Source of the DNA: an uncultured beta proteobacterium
Lineage (GTDB): Bacteria; Pseudomonadota; Gammaproteobacteria; Burkholderiales; Burkholderiaceae_C
Direction: 5' to 3'
DNA length: 36,129 nucleotides
Assembly (NCBI GenBank): GCA_903920695.1
Contig: CAIXNB010000014.1
Span: 1-36,129 of the forward strand
In this document: positions 1 through 8,320 of the stretch, in pieces
Numbering within the stretch: the first letter of the stretch is position 1
Layout: the number at the start of each line of letters is the position of its first letter
Position numbers and translations under genes: made by a program
The notes under the pieces: generated by a model
Seen by the model: only the letters and a program-made list of their open reading frames with translations
The model's database searches: none
Told to the model about the DNA's origin: nothing

Positions 1-41
1 CTGAGCCAGTGACTGGAGTTCAGACGTGTGCTCTTCCGTCT
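1..41. other. Sequencing adapter and probable sample index (not genomic)
   Basis: Bases 9-41 match the Illumina TruSeq read-2 adapter (begins GTGACTGGAGTTCAGACG, ends CTCTTCCG then TCT) except that one A is missing near the 3' end. The eight bases before it, CTGAGCCA, occupy exactly the place of an i7 index, and I recall this 8-mer from a common index set. Genomic sequence begins at about base 42, so anything translated across 1-41 is artificial. Confidence 0.96.
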
Positions 42-412
42 GTCAGCACCCGCACGGTGGTGCTGTCGCCCCGCGCTTCGATCAGTCCGCGCTCCAGCGC
101 GAACGGCACCACGGCAGCCAGCATATTGCCGCAGTTCGGTGTCGTATCCACAGTATCCTGTTCCGGCTGCAACTGGGCAAAGAGAAAGTCCAGGTCCATG
201 CCTGGCGTTTGGCTCTTGCGCACAATGCCGACCTTGCTGGTCAGCGGATGCGCACCGCCGAGACCGTCGACCTGACGCTTGTCGGGCGAGCCCATGACCG
301 CCAGCAGCACCTTGTCGCGGGTCGCTTCGTCAGCGGGCAGGTCGGATTCCAGGAAGAACAGTCCCTTGGACGTGCCGCCGCGCATGAGGAGGCAGGGGAT
401 GGCGGTTTGCAT
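42..412 (-). CDS. PrpF-family isomerase, 4-oxalomesaconate tautomerase-like, partial
   Basis: This is the N-terminal ~123 residues of a PrpF-family protein, cut by the contig end. The start ATG is at 410-412. The opening residues IPCLLMRGGTSKGLFF, followed by VMGSPDKRQVDGLGG and TSKVGIV, are characteristic of the family, and the NCGN segment carries a conserved cysteine. PrpF proteins (2-methylaconitate isomerase) and GalD/LigU proteins (4-oxalomesaconate tautomerase) move a proton between carbons of unsaturated tricarboxylates without a cofactor. The combination with a divergent LysR gene and Bug receptors nearby favours the aromatic-catabolism (gallate/protocatechuate) member, but that is inference. 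Full-length homologues are about 350-400 residues. The last residues of the open frame, past TDGR, come from the adapter and are not protein. Confidence 0.85.
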
Positions 413-514
413 CTGGAAATTCTAGTGAGCAATGCCGTGTGCCGCGCCGATGGCAAGCGACTAGCTGATATCGGAATTCGGCATAGCTGGCAGATTGCTA
501 TACCATTGGTCGCC
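413..514. promoter_or_regulatory. Divergent promoter region between PrpF-like and LysR genes
   Basis: This 102-bp gap must hold both divergent promoters and probably the LysR operator. On the plus strand a TATACC hexamer at 499-504, preceded by TGC (an extended -10 look), is a possible regulator promoter but lies close to the ATG. AGCT motifs flank a GAATTC-centred segment at ~463-488. None of these matches a strong consensus, so only the region and not individual sites is supported. Confidence 0.35.
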
Positions 515-1432
515 ATGGACTTGAAGCAGATCGAATCCTTCGTCAGGGTCGCGGAAATGGGCAGCTTCACGCGCGCCGCGCTGGCGCTGGGCATGCCGCA
601 GCCGCTGCTGAGCCGCCACGTGCGCCAGCTTGAAGTTGAATTGCACCAGACCTTTCTATTGCGCAACGGGCGCGGCGTCAGCCTGACCGAGCCCGGCAAG
701 GTCTTGCTGGAACACGGGCGCGGCATTTTGCACCAGCTCGCGCTGGTGCGTGAGGAACTCGAATCGGCGCGTGGTGCCCTGGGCGGGCATGTGTCGATCG
801 GCCTGCCTCCATCCCTGAGCCGGCTCATCACCGTGCCCTTAACGCTTGAATTTCGCAAGCGCTTGCCGCAAGCCCATTTGACGCTGACCGAGGGCTTCTC
901 GGTTGCCATGAACGAGGGCCTGCGCTCAGGACGGCTCGACATGGCCGTGGTTTACAACTCGCCGCACTCGCCCGACATCGAGAGCCGCTTGCTGCACCGC
1001 GAAGCGCTGGTCCTGATCGCCTCGGAGGCCAGCGTCAGCAAGCTCAAGGGTGGCAAGCTCAAGGCGAAACTGCCGCTGTCGGCGCTGGCCACGCTGCCGC
1101 TGATTGTCCCGAGCCGCCCGAATGCATTCCGCCTGCTGATCGAGACCGAACTGATGCGCCTGAATTGCAAGCCACACATCGAGATGGAAGTCGATGGCCT
1201 CAACGCAATCCTGGACCTGGTCGCGCAAGGCCTCGGCTTCGCCGTCCTGCCGCCCTACACCCTGAATCATTTTCAGCGGCTGCACCCGTTTACCACGCAC
1301 CAACTGCACAGTCCGCAACTGACGTGCGAACTGATGCTGGTCGCCTCAGCACGCCGGCCCAGCACGCAAACGCACAAGAGCGTTCAGACCTTGCTGGCCG
1401 ATCTGGTAACCCAGGCGACTCAGGCCTATTGA
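515..1432 (+). CDS. LysR-family transcriptional regulator
   Basis: A 305-residue LysR-type regulator, the usual length for the family. Residues ~1-60 form the winged helix-turn-helix (MDLKQIESFVRVAEMGSFTR and then a helix with SRHVRQLE). Residues ~90-300 form the periplasmic-binding-protein-like effector domain. The frame stays open upstream to base 26, but the ATG at 515 begins exactly where LysR homology begins, so the upstream 163 codons are not protein. It is divergent from the PrpF-like gene with ~100 bp between them, the classical layout in which the regulator controls the divergent catabolic gene in response to a pathway intermediate. The effector is unknown; an aromatic ring-cleavage product is possible by context. 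Confidence 0.93.
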   Translation: MDLKQIESFVRVAEMGSFTRAALALGMPQPLLSRHVRQLEVELHQTFLLRNGRGVSLTEPGKVLLEHGRGILHQLALVREELESARGALGGHVSIGLPPSLSRLITVPLTLEFRKRLPQAHLTLTEGFSVAMNEGLRSGRLDMAVVYNSPHSPDIESRLLHREALVLIASEASVSKLKGGKLKAKLPLSALATLPLIVPSRPNAFRLLIETELMRLNCKPHIEMEVDGLNAILDLVAQGLGFAVLPPYTLNHFQRLHPFTTHQLHSPQLTCELMLVASARRPSTQTHKSVQTLLADLVTQATQAY

Positions 1433-1454
1433 GTCTTCGAGGTTTTCGAGGTCT

Positions 1455-1469
1455 TCGGGTTATTCCCGA
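1455..1469 (+). terminator. Weak hairpin after the LysR gene
   Basis: TCGGG at 1455-1459 and CCCGA at 1465-1469 form a 5-bp perfect stem with a 5-nt loop, 23 bp after the LysR stop, followed by a moderately T-rich stretch. It is a weak candidate terminator: the stem is short and there is no continuous U tract. Confidence 0.25.
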
Positions 1470-1568
1470 TCCGTGTTTTGTTATAGCAGCTATGTCTGGT
1501 GATCGCACGGATTGCGCCTTATGCTTCGCCCGCCGGGTGTTTTTCCAATCCCTTTTCAAGGTCACTGC

Positions 1569-2396
1569 ATGATTCTCCAATTGCTCCTTCGTCCGCTCGC
1601 GTTGATCGCGTTGACGCTGGCCCTGGCCAGCACGCCTGGATTAGCACAAACTGCCAAGACTGAAGTCCTGTGGTTGGGACAGTCTGCCTTCCGGATCACG
1701 ACCCCCGGCGGCAAGGTGATCATCACCGATCCGTGGTTGATCCAGAACCCGCTGACACCGCCCGAATACAAGAAGCTCGAAGCGCTGGGCAAGGTCGATC
1801 TGCTACTGGTCAGTCACGGCCACCAGGACCACTTTGCCGACGCGCCCGCAATCGCTGTACTGAACAAGATCCCGCTCTACGGACCGGGTGACATGAACCA
1901 GTCGGCAGCCCTGCTCGGCATCTTGCCACCGGCACAGTTGCCGCGTTTCAACAAGGGCGGCACGATCAATCCGCTGCCCGGCATCAAGGTCACCGCTGTG
2001 CATGCTGAACACTCGTCGGTTCTGGTCTGGAAGAACGCCGACACCGGCAAAGACGAGACCCATGTCGGCGGAGAACCCTTGGGCTTCATCATCGAACTGG
2101 AAAACGGGTTCCGGATCTACCACATGGGCGACACGGCCCTGTTCGGCGACATGAAGTTTATCGCCGAGTATTACCATCCCGACCTCGTCTTGATCCCGAT
2201 TGGCGGCAACTTCACGATGGGCCCGGTGGACGCGGCCTACGCCATTCGTGAATGGCTCAAGCCGAAGTTTGTGATCCCTATGCACTACGGCGCCAATCCG
2301 CTTGGCAAGGGCACACCGGCCGAGTTGGTGCAGGCGCTCGGTGCCAGCACAACGAAAGTACTGGCCCTCAAACCGGGTGAAAAGGCCGAGTTTTGA
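1569..2396 (+). CDS. Secreted metallo-beta-lactamase-fold hydrolase (UlaG-like)
   Basis: A 275-residue protein. The first ~26 residues (MILQLLLRPLALIALTLALA, then ...PGLAQ) form a signal peptide, so the enzyme should act in the periplasm. The metal-binding signature HGHQDH lies at residues 83-88, followed later by HAEHS, HMGDT and a C-terminal PMHYG histidine, the set expected for a dinuclear metal site of the UlaG-like branch. The ATG at 1569 is chosen because it starts the signal peptide; an in-frame ATG at 1512 would put 19 unrelated residues in front. Its stop overlaps the next gene's ATG by one base (TGATG), so the two are probably translationally coupled. The substrate cannot be read from sequence; lactone or phosphodiester hydrolysis are both known in the fold. 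Confidence 0.88.
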   Translation: MILQLLLRPLALIALTLALASTPGLAQTAKTEVLWLGQSAFRITTPGGKVIITDPWLIQNPLTPPEYKKLEALGKVDLLLVSHGHQDHFADAPAIAVLNKIPLYGPGDMNQSAALLGILPPAQLPRFNKGGTINPLPGIKVTAVHAEHSSVLVWKNADTGKDETHVGGEPLGFIIELENGFRIYHMGDTALFGDMKFIAEYYHPDLVLIPIGGNFTMGPVDAAYAIREWLKPKFVIPMHYGANPLGKGTPAELVQALGASTTKVLALKPGEKAEF

Positions 2397-3370
2397 TGTG
2401 CCGCAACGGGCGCGTCATGCTGGCGCTGGCTACCGCGCTGTGCTGCAGCGGTGCGGCCACGGCACAGACCAGCTATCCGACCAAACCGATTCGGATGGTG
2501 GTTCCCTTCACGCCGGGCGGCTCGACCGACATTCTGGCGCGGTCGATCGGGATGGAACTGAGCAAGGCCTGGGGCCAGCCGGTCATCATCGACAACGTGC
2601 CCGGCGCTGGCGGCGCGATCGGCGCCGACAAGGTTGCCAAGGCGCCGGCCGACGGCTATACGCTGCTGATGGGCCACATCGGCACACTGGCCGTCAATCC
2701 ATCGCTCTATCCGAAACTGGCCTATGACCCGGTGAAGGACTTTGCACCGGTGGCCTGGGTGGCGCGCGTGCCCAATGTGCTGGTGGTCCATCCGTCGGTC
2801 AAAGCGGCCAAACTCAAAGAGTTCGTGGCACTGGCCAAGGCCAAACCTGGGCAACTCAACTACGGTTCCGGCGGCAATGGCAGCGCCGCCAATTTGGCAA
2901 GCGAATATTTCAAGATGCAGACCAATACGGCCATCGTGCACATCCCGTATCGCGGCACCGCGCCGGCCGTCAGCGACTTGATGGGCGGGCAAATCCAGAT
3001 GCTGTTCACGGGTGCGCCGGCTGTCATGGGGCAGATCAAGAGTGGCCAGTTGCACGCCCTGGCGGTCTCCAGCCCAAAGCGCCTGGACAGCCTGCCCGAA
3101 GTGCCGACCGTGGCCGAGTCTGGCTACAAGGACTTCGAGGCTGACCAGTGGTACGGCGTGGTGGCGCCAGCAGGAACGTCCAAGGACATCGTCACCAAAC
3201 TCAATACCCAGATCAACCAGGCCCTGGCCTCAGCCGAGCTCAAGACACGTCTGAATAACGAAGGCGCAATCGCCATGCCGACCACGCCCGAGGCCTTCGG
3301 CCAGCACATCGTGCGTGAAATCGCGCGCTGGAAACCTGTGATCCGTTCGGGGCGCGTCAAGGCTGACTAG
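2396..3370 (+). CDS. Tripartite tricarboxylate transporter receptor (Bug/TctC family)
   Basis: A 324-residue periplasmic binding protein with a signal peptide at residues ~1-22 (MCRNGRVMLALATALCCSGA) and mature start near AQTSYPTKPIRMVVPF. The family hallmarks are all present: VVPFTPGGSTDILAR, the loop VPGAGGAIGADKVAKA, and the late segment VPTVAESGYKDFEADQWYG. Such proteins capture carboxylates for a TctAB-type membrane partner, but no tctAB genes are in the window, as is common for the many orphan Bug genes of betaproteobacteria. It is coupled to the upstream hydrolase by a one-base overlap and converges on the dehydrogenase gene with a 20-bp gap. Ligand unknown. Confidence 0.93.
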   Translation: MCRNGRVMLALATALCCSGAATAQTSYPTKPIRMVVPFTPGGSTDILARSIGMELSKAWGQPVIIDNVPGAGGAIGADKVAKAPADGYTLLMGHIGTLAVNPSLYPKLAYDPVKDFAPVAWVARVPNVLVVHPSVKAAKLKEFVALAKAKPGQLNYGSGGNGSAANLASEYFKMQTNTAIVHIPYRGTAPAVSDLMGGQIQMLFTGAPAVMGQIKSGQLHALAVSSPKRLDSLPEVPTVAESGYKDFEADQWYGVVAPAGTSKDIVTKLNTQINQALASAELKTRLNNEGAIAMPTTPEAFGQHIVREIARWKPVIRSGRVKAD

Positions 3371-3390
3371 CGCTTTGCGTCGCTCAGCAC

Positions 3391-4299
3391 TCAGGCTGGC
3401 GATCGCTTCGCTGCCAGCATACGGTCGGCATAGTCCTGCCAGCGCGCGTCCTTCGCAAGGTCCAGAAAAACGCCGGCCCTGGCCTGATCGGCCACCCATT
3501 GCTGCTTGTCGGCGATCGCGCTGGCCATGAAGGGCGGGAACCCGGTCTCCCTGACGGTGTTGGCGGATTCACGCATTTCCTCGGCGCGGCGCTGGCCATG
3601 CTGGACGACGCGCGAAAAAAAGTAGGCGCCCTGCTGCGCCCAGTCAATCGACGGGAAGGTCTCCTGCAAAGTCGGCAACAGGCGGTCTTCCACGCCGTAG
3701 GCGCGGGCCGTGAGATAGCTCTCGATCACCAGCGCCTCCAGACCCTTGATCATGACACTGCGGCACATCTTGATGGCACTGGCGATACCGAGTTCGCTCG
3801 ATACCGTTCGGGCATTCATGCCCCACGCATTCAGTACCTCGGCCAGCTCGGCAGCGCGTCCACCGCCAAGCAGCATGGGCACCCGAATACCATGCGGCGC
3901 AACCGAGCTCATGACACCGGCCTCCACGTAATGCGCACCGGCGCCGTCGATCAAGGCAGCGGCCTGCTGCTTGGTGCCCGGCGAGGCCGAGTTAAGGTCC
4001 AAAAAAAACGCGCCCGGTTGGATATGCGCAGCGGCGGCCTGCGCCACGGCCAGCGTGTTGGAGGCGGTCACAGCAGAAATCACCAGATCGGAAAACTGGC
4101 ACAACTGCGCCAGCGAATCAAGCGCCAGGACACCGGCAGATGCGGCGTGTTCACGCTCACTATCGCGAATCAACGGCAAGTCGAACTTGAGATCCCAGGC
4201 GCTGACGGTGCTCAAACGCTCACGCAAGCCCGCAGCAATGATCTTGCCGACTTCGCCGTATCCCAGCATTCCTAAACAATCAAACTTCATGCCTGACAT
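3391..4299 (-). CDS. NAD(P)-dependent oxidoreductase with DUF1932 C-terminal domain
   Basis: A 302-residue protein related to the beta-hydroxyacid/6-phosphogluconate dehydrogenase family. The Rossmann nucleotide motif GYGEVG is at residues 13-18. A FLDLNSASPGTKQ segment (~99-111) corresponds to the substrate loop, and the conserved lysine is K177 in GIASAIKMCRSVMIKG. The C-terminal ~120 residues match the DUF1932 type. The ATG at 4297-4299 is used; a second ATG at 4290 (MKFDCLGMLGYG) is equally possible. It begins three bases after the stop of the Bug pseudogene, so the two shared a transcript and the enzyme may have acted on the solute once delivered by that receptor. The exact substrate is not readable. 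Confidence 0.87.
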   Translation of the reverse strand: MSGMKFDCLGMLGYGEVGKIIAAGLRERLSTVSAWDLKFDLPLIRDSEREHAASAGVLALDSLAQLCQFSDLVISAVTASNTLAVAQAAAAHIQPGAFFLDLNSASPGTKQQAAALIDGAGAHYVEAGVMSSVAPHGIRVPMLLGGGRAAELAEVLNAWGMNARTVSSELGIASAIKMCRSVMIKGLEALVIESYLTARAYGVEDRLLPTLQETFPSIDWAQQGAYFFSRVVQHGQRRAEEMRESANTVRETGFPPFMASAIADKQQWVADQARAGVFLDLAKDARWQDYADRMLAAKRSPA

Positions 4300-4302
4300 C
4301 CT

Positions 4303-5180
4303 CTACTGTTGTGCAATCTTGGCGCGACTCATGACTTCGCCCCAACGCTTGATTTCGCTGCGGAGTAAATCTGCTGCCTGTTCCGGCGAACTCGACTGGG
4401 CGTCCACACTCAGATCGCGCAATCGCTTTTTGACCTCTGGCGCGTTCAATGCAGCGACGATGTCGCGGTTCAGTCTGGCAATGATCGGCTTGGGCGTATT
4501 GGCGGGCACAGCCAAGCCATTCCAGCTCGATGCAATGAATCCCCGGTCACACCGCTCTCTTTGGCGGTCGGGACATCGGGCAGCACACTGGCACGAGCGG
4601 CGCCGGCAATGGCCAGCGCACGCAGGGCGCCGGAGTTGATCTGAGACAGAACCGGCGCCAGAATTTCGACGGCTGCGTCGACCTGCCGACCCCGCAAGGC
4701 CGTGATCACGGCCGGCGAACTGTTGTAAGGCACGATCTGGATATCCACGCCGGCGCTGCTCTTGAACAGTTCGGCCGCCAGATTTTGGGTGCTGCCAATG
4801 CTGATGGTGGCCAGGTTCAAGCGTCCGGGCTTGGCCTTGGCGTAGGCCAGCAGGTCGCCCAGACTCTTGAACAGCGACTCCGCTGGCGTGATGATCGCCA
4901 GATCAAAGAAACCGAGTGTCGATACCGGCGCGAAATCGCGCAGCGTGTCAAAAGGCAGTGCCTTGAACAAGCCGGCACTGACGGCCGTGGCGTTGGATAT
5001 CAACAGCAAGGTGTGTCCATCGGCATCCGCCTTGGCAACCATATCCCCGGCCACGACGCCGCCGGCACCAAAGGGCACGACGATTCGCAGCGGTTTCGAA
5101 GGGAAAACCTGTGCCGTCGACACTGCAGGCAGTATCAGCACGACAGCGCACAGCAGCACAAAGTGAATCGAAAATCTCAT
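4303..5180 (-). pseudogene. Bug/TctC receptor, inactivated by internal deletion and frameshift
   Basis: A signal peptide (MRFSIHFVLLCAVVLILPAV) and mature start STAQVFPSKPLRIVVPFGAGG are intact. The frame then jumps directly to VVAGDMVAKADADGHTLLL. Compared with the intact paralogue at 2396-3370, about 31 residues are missing: the segment between the first PF-xx-GG motif and the second GAGG motif. Two similar GAGG-coding stretches would explain an in-frame 93-bp deletion. Near 4535, in the run GGGG following ...KESGVTG, the frame shifts: the continuation FIASSWNGLAVPANTPKPII lies in another frame, which runs to the TAG at 4303-4305. With two lesions the product cannot be a normal binding protein. 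The frameshift alone could be an assembly error, but the deletion is clean and more likely real. Confidence 0.85.
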
Positions 5181-5504
5181 TTCTTCATTGACCTGTGGCG
5201 CAGTGGTTGGGGGAGCCGTCAAGCGCAGCGATGACGCAACAGCGCGGTGCGCAATTGCGCCATTCTGTGCCAAGCGCGATCCGATGTGCCTGCTAAATGG
5301 CAGATACCAGTTATGCAATTGTCTGTCGCTTGCCGAATCAAGCTATCCATCACCGAATCAGCGGCCCCAATTCTGCAGGTAGAATTCGCCCGCACCCTGC
5401 AAGTCCGCAGTTGCAGCGTTGGATTTCGCTTGATTCCTCCACGCACCCCCTCCCCTGATCCTGTTGTTATCTGACCTGGGCCAATCGCTGGCCTGCACCT
5501 ACCT
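5181..5504. other. Intergenic region upstream of the four-gene motor-like operon
   Basis: This 324-bp divergent gap has no convincing gene; the short frames in it show no family features. It holds a 12-bp perfect palindrome at 5249-5260 and a TAGAAT hexamer at 5380-5385 that could be a -10 element for the rightward operon, leaving a leader of ~110 nt. No clear -35 accompanies it. Confidence 0.5.
5249..5260. promoter_or_regulatory. Perfect 12-bp palindrome GCGCAATTGCGC
   Basis: GCGCAATTGCGC reads the same on both strands and, allowing one bulged T, extends to GG...CC at 5246-5261. It lies 69 bp upstream of the Bug pseudogene start and ~245 bp upstream of the DUF3348 gene. The symmetry suits a dimeric repressor site, but the regulator is unknown and a chance palindrome is possible. 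Confidence 0.35.
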
Positions 5505-6275
5505 ATGACGCGAGCCCTGACGCGTACCAACTTCAATCGTTCCAGACTTATTCAAATTCTTGCCGACCTGGCTATTTTGGATGCGGTTGAGCCGGGGAAT
5601 ACCTTTGCCGAAAAGCTGGGGCTGTGGGTGGACTTCATTAAAGCCAGCGCCCTGTCGGCCGCGCTCAACGCCATCAGCGCAAGCCCGATCGCCGCGAAAT
5701 TTCCGGCACAAGCCGCCACGCAGCCGTCTATCGCTGACGACTTGGCTGGAACACGGTCTGTCCTGGTGAATTCGATCAACAAGAGTTTGACTGACCAGGC
5801 GGCCAGCACACGAACCGAGCTGTCGTCGGAAAAGCCGGCAGTGCCCTTTGATGTCGCTGCCGCCTATCGACCGTATCGGCGAATCTATCTCGCGCATCAG
5901 CGCGAAATGGATTTGGCGATTCGCGCCTTGCGCGCCAAGGTACGCGACGTGCTGGCCAAATCGTCAGCCGCACTCAAGAACCTGGCGCTGCTGGATGCAA
6001 GCCTCGACAACATACTGCGCGACCGCGAAAGCAAACTGCTTTCAACACTGGCTTCGCTGCTCGAAAGTCGGTTTGCGCAATTGCACCAGGCGCATCAGCA
6101 AAAACTGGCGGATGCGCAGCAAGCCGACCAGCGCAGCGAATGGATGCGGCCGGGAGGCTGGCTGGCAGGCTTCGGTGCTGAGCTTCAAAGCGTAATGCTG
6201 GCCGAATTGGAGCTTCGTTTGCAGCCGACGGTGGGACTGATTGAAGCCTTTAACAACATTACAGAACAAGCATGA
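5505..6275 (+). CDS. DUF3348-family protein, first gene of motor-like operon
   Basis: A 256-residue soluble protein resembling DUF3348, a family of unknown function found in Burkholderiales. It has no signal peptide or membrane segment and is rich in Ala, Leu, Gln and Arg. Residues ~125-215 look strongly alpha-helical (LAHQREMDLAIRALRAKVRD and the following heptad-like stretch), then comes WMRPGGWLAGFGAEL (~197-211). It opens a four-gene operon; its stop overlaps the next ATG by four bases (ATGA at 6272-6275), so dosage with the DUF802 protein is probably coupled. By position it could be a cytoplasmic partner of the membrane complex encoded next, comparable in place but not in sequence to the accessory proteins of Zorya systems. 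Function unknown. Confidence 0.83.
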   Translation: MTRALTRTNFNRSRLIQILADLAILDAVEPGNTFAEKLGLWVDFIKASALSAALNAISASPIAAKFPAQAATQPSIADDLAGTRSVLVNSINKSLTDQAASTRTELSSEKPAVPFDVAAAYRPYRRIYLAHQREMDLAIRALRAKVRDVLAKSSAALKNLALLDASLDNILRDRESKLLSTLASLLESRFAQLHQAHQQKLADAQQADQRSEWMRPGGWLAGFGAELQSVMLAELELRLQPTVGLIEAFNNITEQA

Positions 6276-8320
6276 ACAGACATTTCTTCACCGCCGTTTT
6301 TGCATTGGGCGCGCTGGCAGTCGCTTGGGTTGGTGCCGGGTTCATGGGTTCCAACCCACTGGCACTGACGATGACCCTGATCATTGGCGCGGTCTATGTT
6401 TTTGGCGCGCTGGAGTTACACCGTTTTCGTCAGGCCAGCACGGCTCTGGCAACGGCGCTGGCGGCCATTCCGGAGCATCTGACGCAGTTGGCGGACTGGC
6501 TGCCCAGCGTGCCGTCTTCACTGCAAAACGCGGTGCGCCTGCGCATAGAAGGCGAGCGCGTCGGCTTGCCGGGCCCGGCCCTCACACCCTATCTGGTGGG
6601 GCTGCTGGTGATGCTGGGGATGTTGGGCACGTTTTTGGGCATGGTCGTCACCCTCAATGGCGCGGTATTCGCACTGGAAGGCACCTCCGATCTGCAATCG
6701 ATCCGCTCGGCGTTTTCAGCCCCGATCAAGGGTTTGGGCCTGGCCTTTGGCACCTCCGTGGCCGGCGTTGCTTCATCGGCAATGCTAGGCCTGATGTCGG
6801 CACTCAGCCGGCACGAAAGAACGCTGACCGCGCAATGGCTTGACAGCAGGATTGCGACGGCATTGCGCGCTTTCTCGCTCACCCATCAGCGCCAGGAAAG
6901 CTTCAAGGCGCTGCAACTTCAATCCCAGGTCATGCCCGGGCTTGTCGATAAATTGCAGACGATGATGTCGCAGATGGAGCGTATGAGCCTGCAGTTGAAC
7001 GAGCGCTTGCTCAGCAATCAGGAACATTTTCACCGCGATGTCAAAGCTGTGTATACCGATTTGGCTGGCTCGGTTGACCAATCGCTGCGGGATGCGCTGA
7101 CGCAAAGCGCGCAGATGGCCGGCGCCAGCATCAAACCCGTGGTCGAATCCGCGATGACAGGCATCGCGCAGGAATCGAAGCTGATGCACGAACGCATGAT
7201 TGGCACGACGCAAACGCAACTCGATGGACTTTCTGCCCGCTTTGGCGCTAGCGCCTCTGCCGTGGCCGATACCTGGACGGCAGCGCTCGCCAATCACGAA
7301 CAAAGCAGTGCAAGCTTGGTCACCGGTGTCGGTCGCTCGCTAGAGAGCTTCAACAACAGCTTCGAACAGCGTTCAGCGGCTCTGCTGCTGGCGGTCAATG
7401 CGGCCTACGCGACCCTGCAGGCCGAACAGGCATCAAATGACCAGCAACGCCTGGCGGCGTGGACCGGCTCGTTGGAGGCCAGCACCAGCACGACGCTGAC
7501 GGACATAGCGCGCCTGATGCGCTGCTCCGAGGAATCCATGCGTTCCCGTGTGGTTTCGGAAGCCGATTGGACGCGCCAGCATGGCGAACACATGGACCAG
7601 TTGACCCGCCTGTTGCGCGAGGAACTCGGCGCACTCCGGGATGCGGAAGCCTTGCGTGGCAACGCCGCAGTGGATCGACTGGGCGAGTTGCAGACGGCGC
7701 TGACACGACATTTAACGACCCTCGGTACAGCGCTGGAAGACCCGATCAGCCGGCTGATACAAACCGCGTCTGACGCGCCGCGCGCGGCGGCCGAGGTCAT
7801 TGGCCAATTGCGCCAGGAACTGTCCAACAGTGTCGCGCGCGATAACGATCTGCTGGAAGAACGCAGCCGCATCATGGAAACACTGAGCACGCTGCTCAAT
7901 GCCATCAACCATGCGTCGCTTGAACAGCGCGCGGTGATTGACACCCTGGTGGCGTCCTCGACCCTGGTCCTCCAGCACGCCGGCAGCGAGTTTTCTGACA
8001 AGGCAGACGTTGAAACAGCCAAGCTCGCCGACATTGCGGCAAATGTCACCAGCAGCGCCGTTGACGTGTCGAGCCTGAGTGAAAGCTTCGGCTTTGCGGT
8101 GCGCTCGTTCACCGATGCCAATGAGAAGTTGATCGTGAACCTGCAGCGAATTGAGGGCGCGATGGACAAGTCGATGGCGCGCAGCGACGACCAGCTTGCC
8201 TACTACGTGGCCCAGGCGCGTGAAATCATTGATCTGAGCACTCTGTCGCAAAAGGAAATTATTGACGCGCTGCGCCAGATTCCTGGTCCACAAGCCGTGC
8301 TGGCTGAAGAGGCCGCCTGA
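6272..8320 (+). CDS. DUF802-type membrane protein with MotA/ExbB-like core and long helical tail
   Basis: A 682-residue protein. Four hydrophobic segments lie at ~5-26, ~30-49, ~105-130 and ~151-178. The third and fourth carry MLGMLGTFLGMVVTLNG (114-130) and GLGLAFGTSVAGVASSAMLG (154-173), which resemble the two core helices of MotA/TolQ/ExbB proton-channel proteins: a Gly-rich LGTFLG motif and small Ser/Thr residues that could line an ion path. Everything after ~190 is a ~490-residue, almost Pro-free, Ala/Gln/Glu/Leu-rich helical tail predicted to project into the cytoplasm. ZorA of Zorya has this architecture. The gene overlaps both neighbours (four bases before, one base after). Assignment to DUF802 is from recalled family features; the motor interpretation is inference from layout and motif. 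Confidence 0.82.
   Translation: MNRHFFTAVFALGALAVAWVGAGFMGSNPLALTMTLIIGAVYVFGALELHRFRQASTALATALAAIPEHLTQLADWLPSVPSSLQNAVRLRIEGERVGLPGPALTPYLVGLLVMLGMLGTFLGMVVTLNGAVFALEGTSDLQSIRSAFSAPIKGLGLAFGTSVAGVASSAMLGLMSALSRHERTLTAQWLDSRIATALRAFSLTHQRQESFKALQLQSQVMPGLVDKLQTMMSQMERMSLQLNERLLSNQEHFHRDVKAVYTDLAGSVDQSLRDALTQSAQMAGASIKPVVESAMTGIAQESKLMHERMIGTTQTQLDGLSARFGASASAVADTWTAALANHEQSSASLVTGVGRSLESFNNSFEQRSAALLLAVNAAYATLQAEQASNDQQRLAAWTGSLEASTSTTLTDIARLMRCSEESMRSRVVSEADWTRQHGEHMDQLTRLLREELGALRDAEALRGNAAVDRLGELQTALTRHLTTLGTALEDPISRLIQTASDAPRAAAEVIGQLRQELSNSVARDNDLLEERSRIMETLSTLLNAINHASLEQRAVIDTLVASSTLVLQHAGSEFSDKADVETAKLADIAANVTSSAVDVSSLSESFGFAVRSFTDANEKLIVNLQRIEGAMDKSMARSDDQLAYYVAQAREIIDLSTLSQKEIIDALRQIPGPQAVLAEEAA

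Noticed and set aside
26..514. N-terminal extension of the LysR gene frame
   Set aside because: The first bases are adapter and the rest is antisense to the PrpF-like gene; LysR homology starts exactly at ATG 515.
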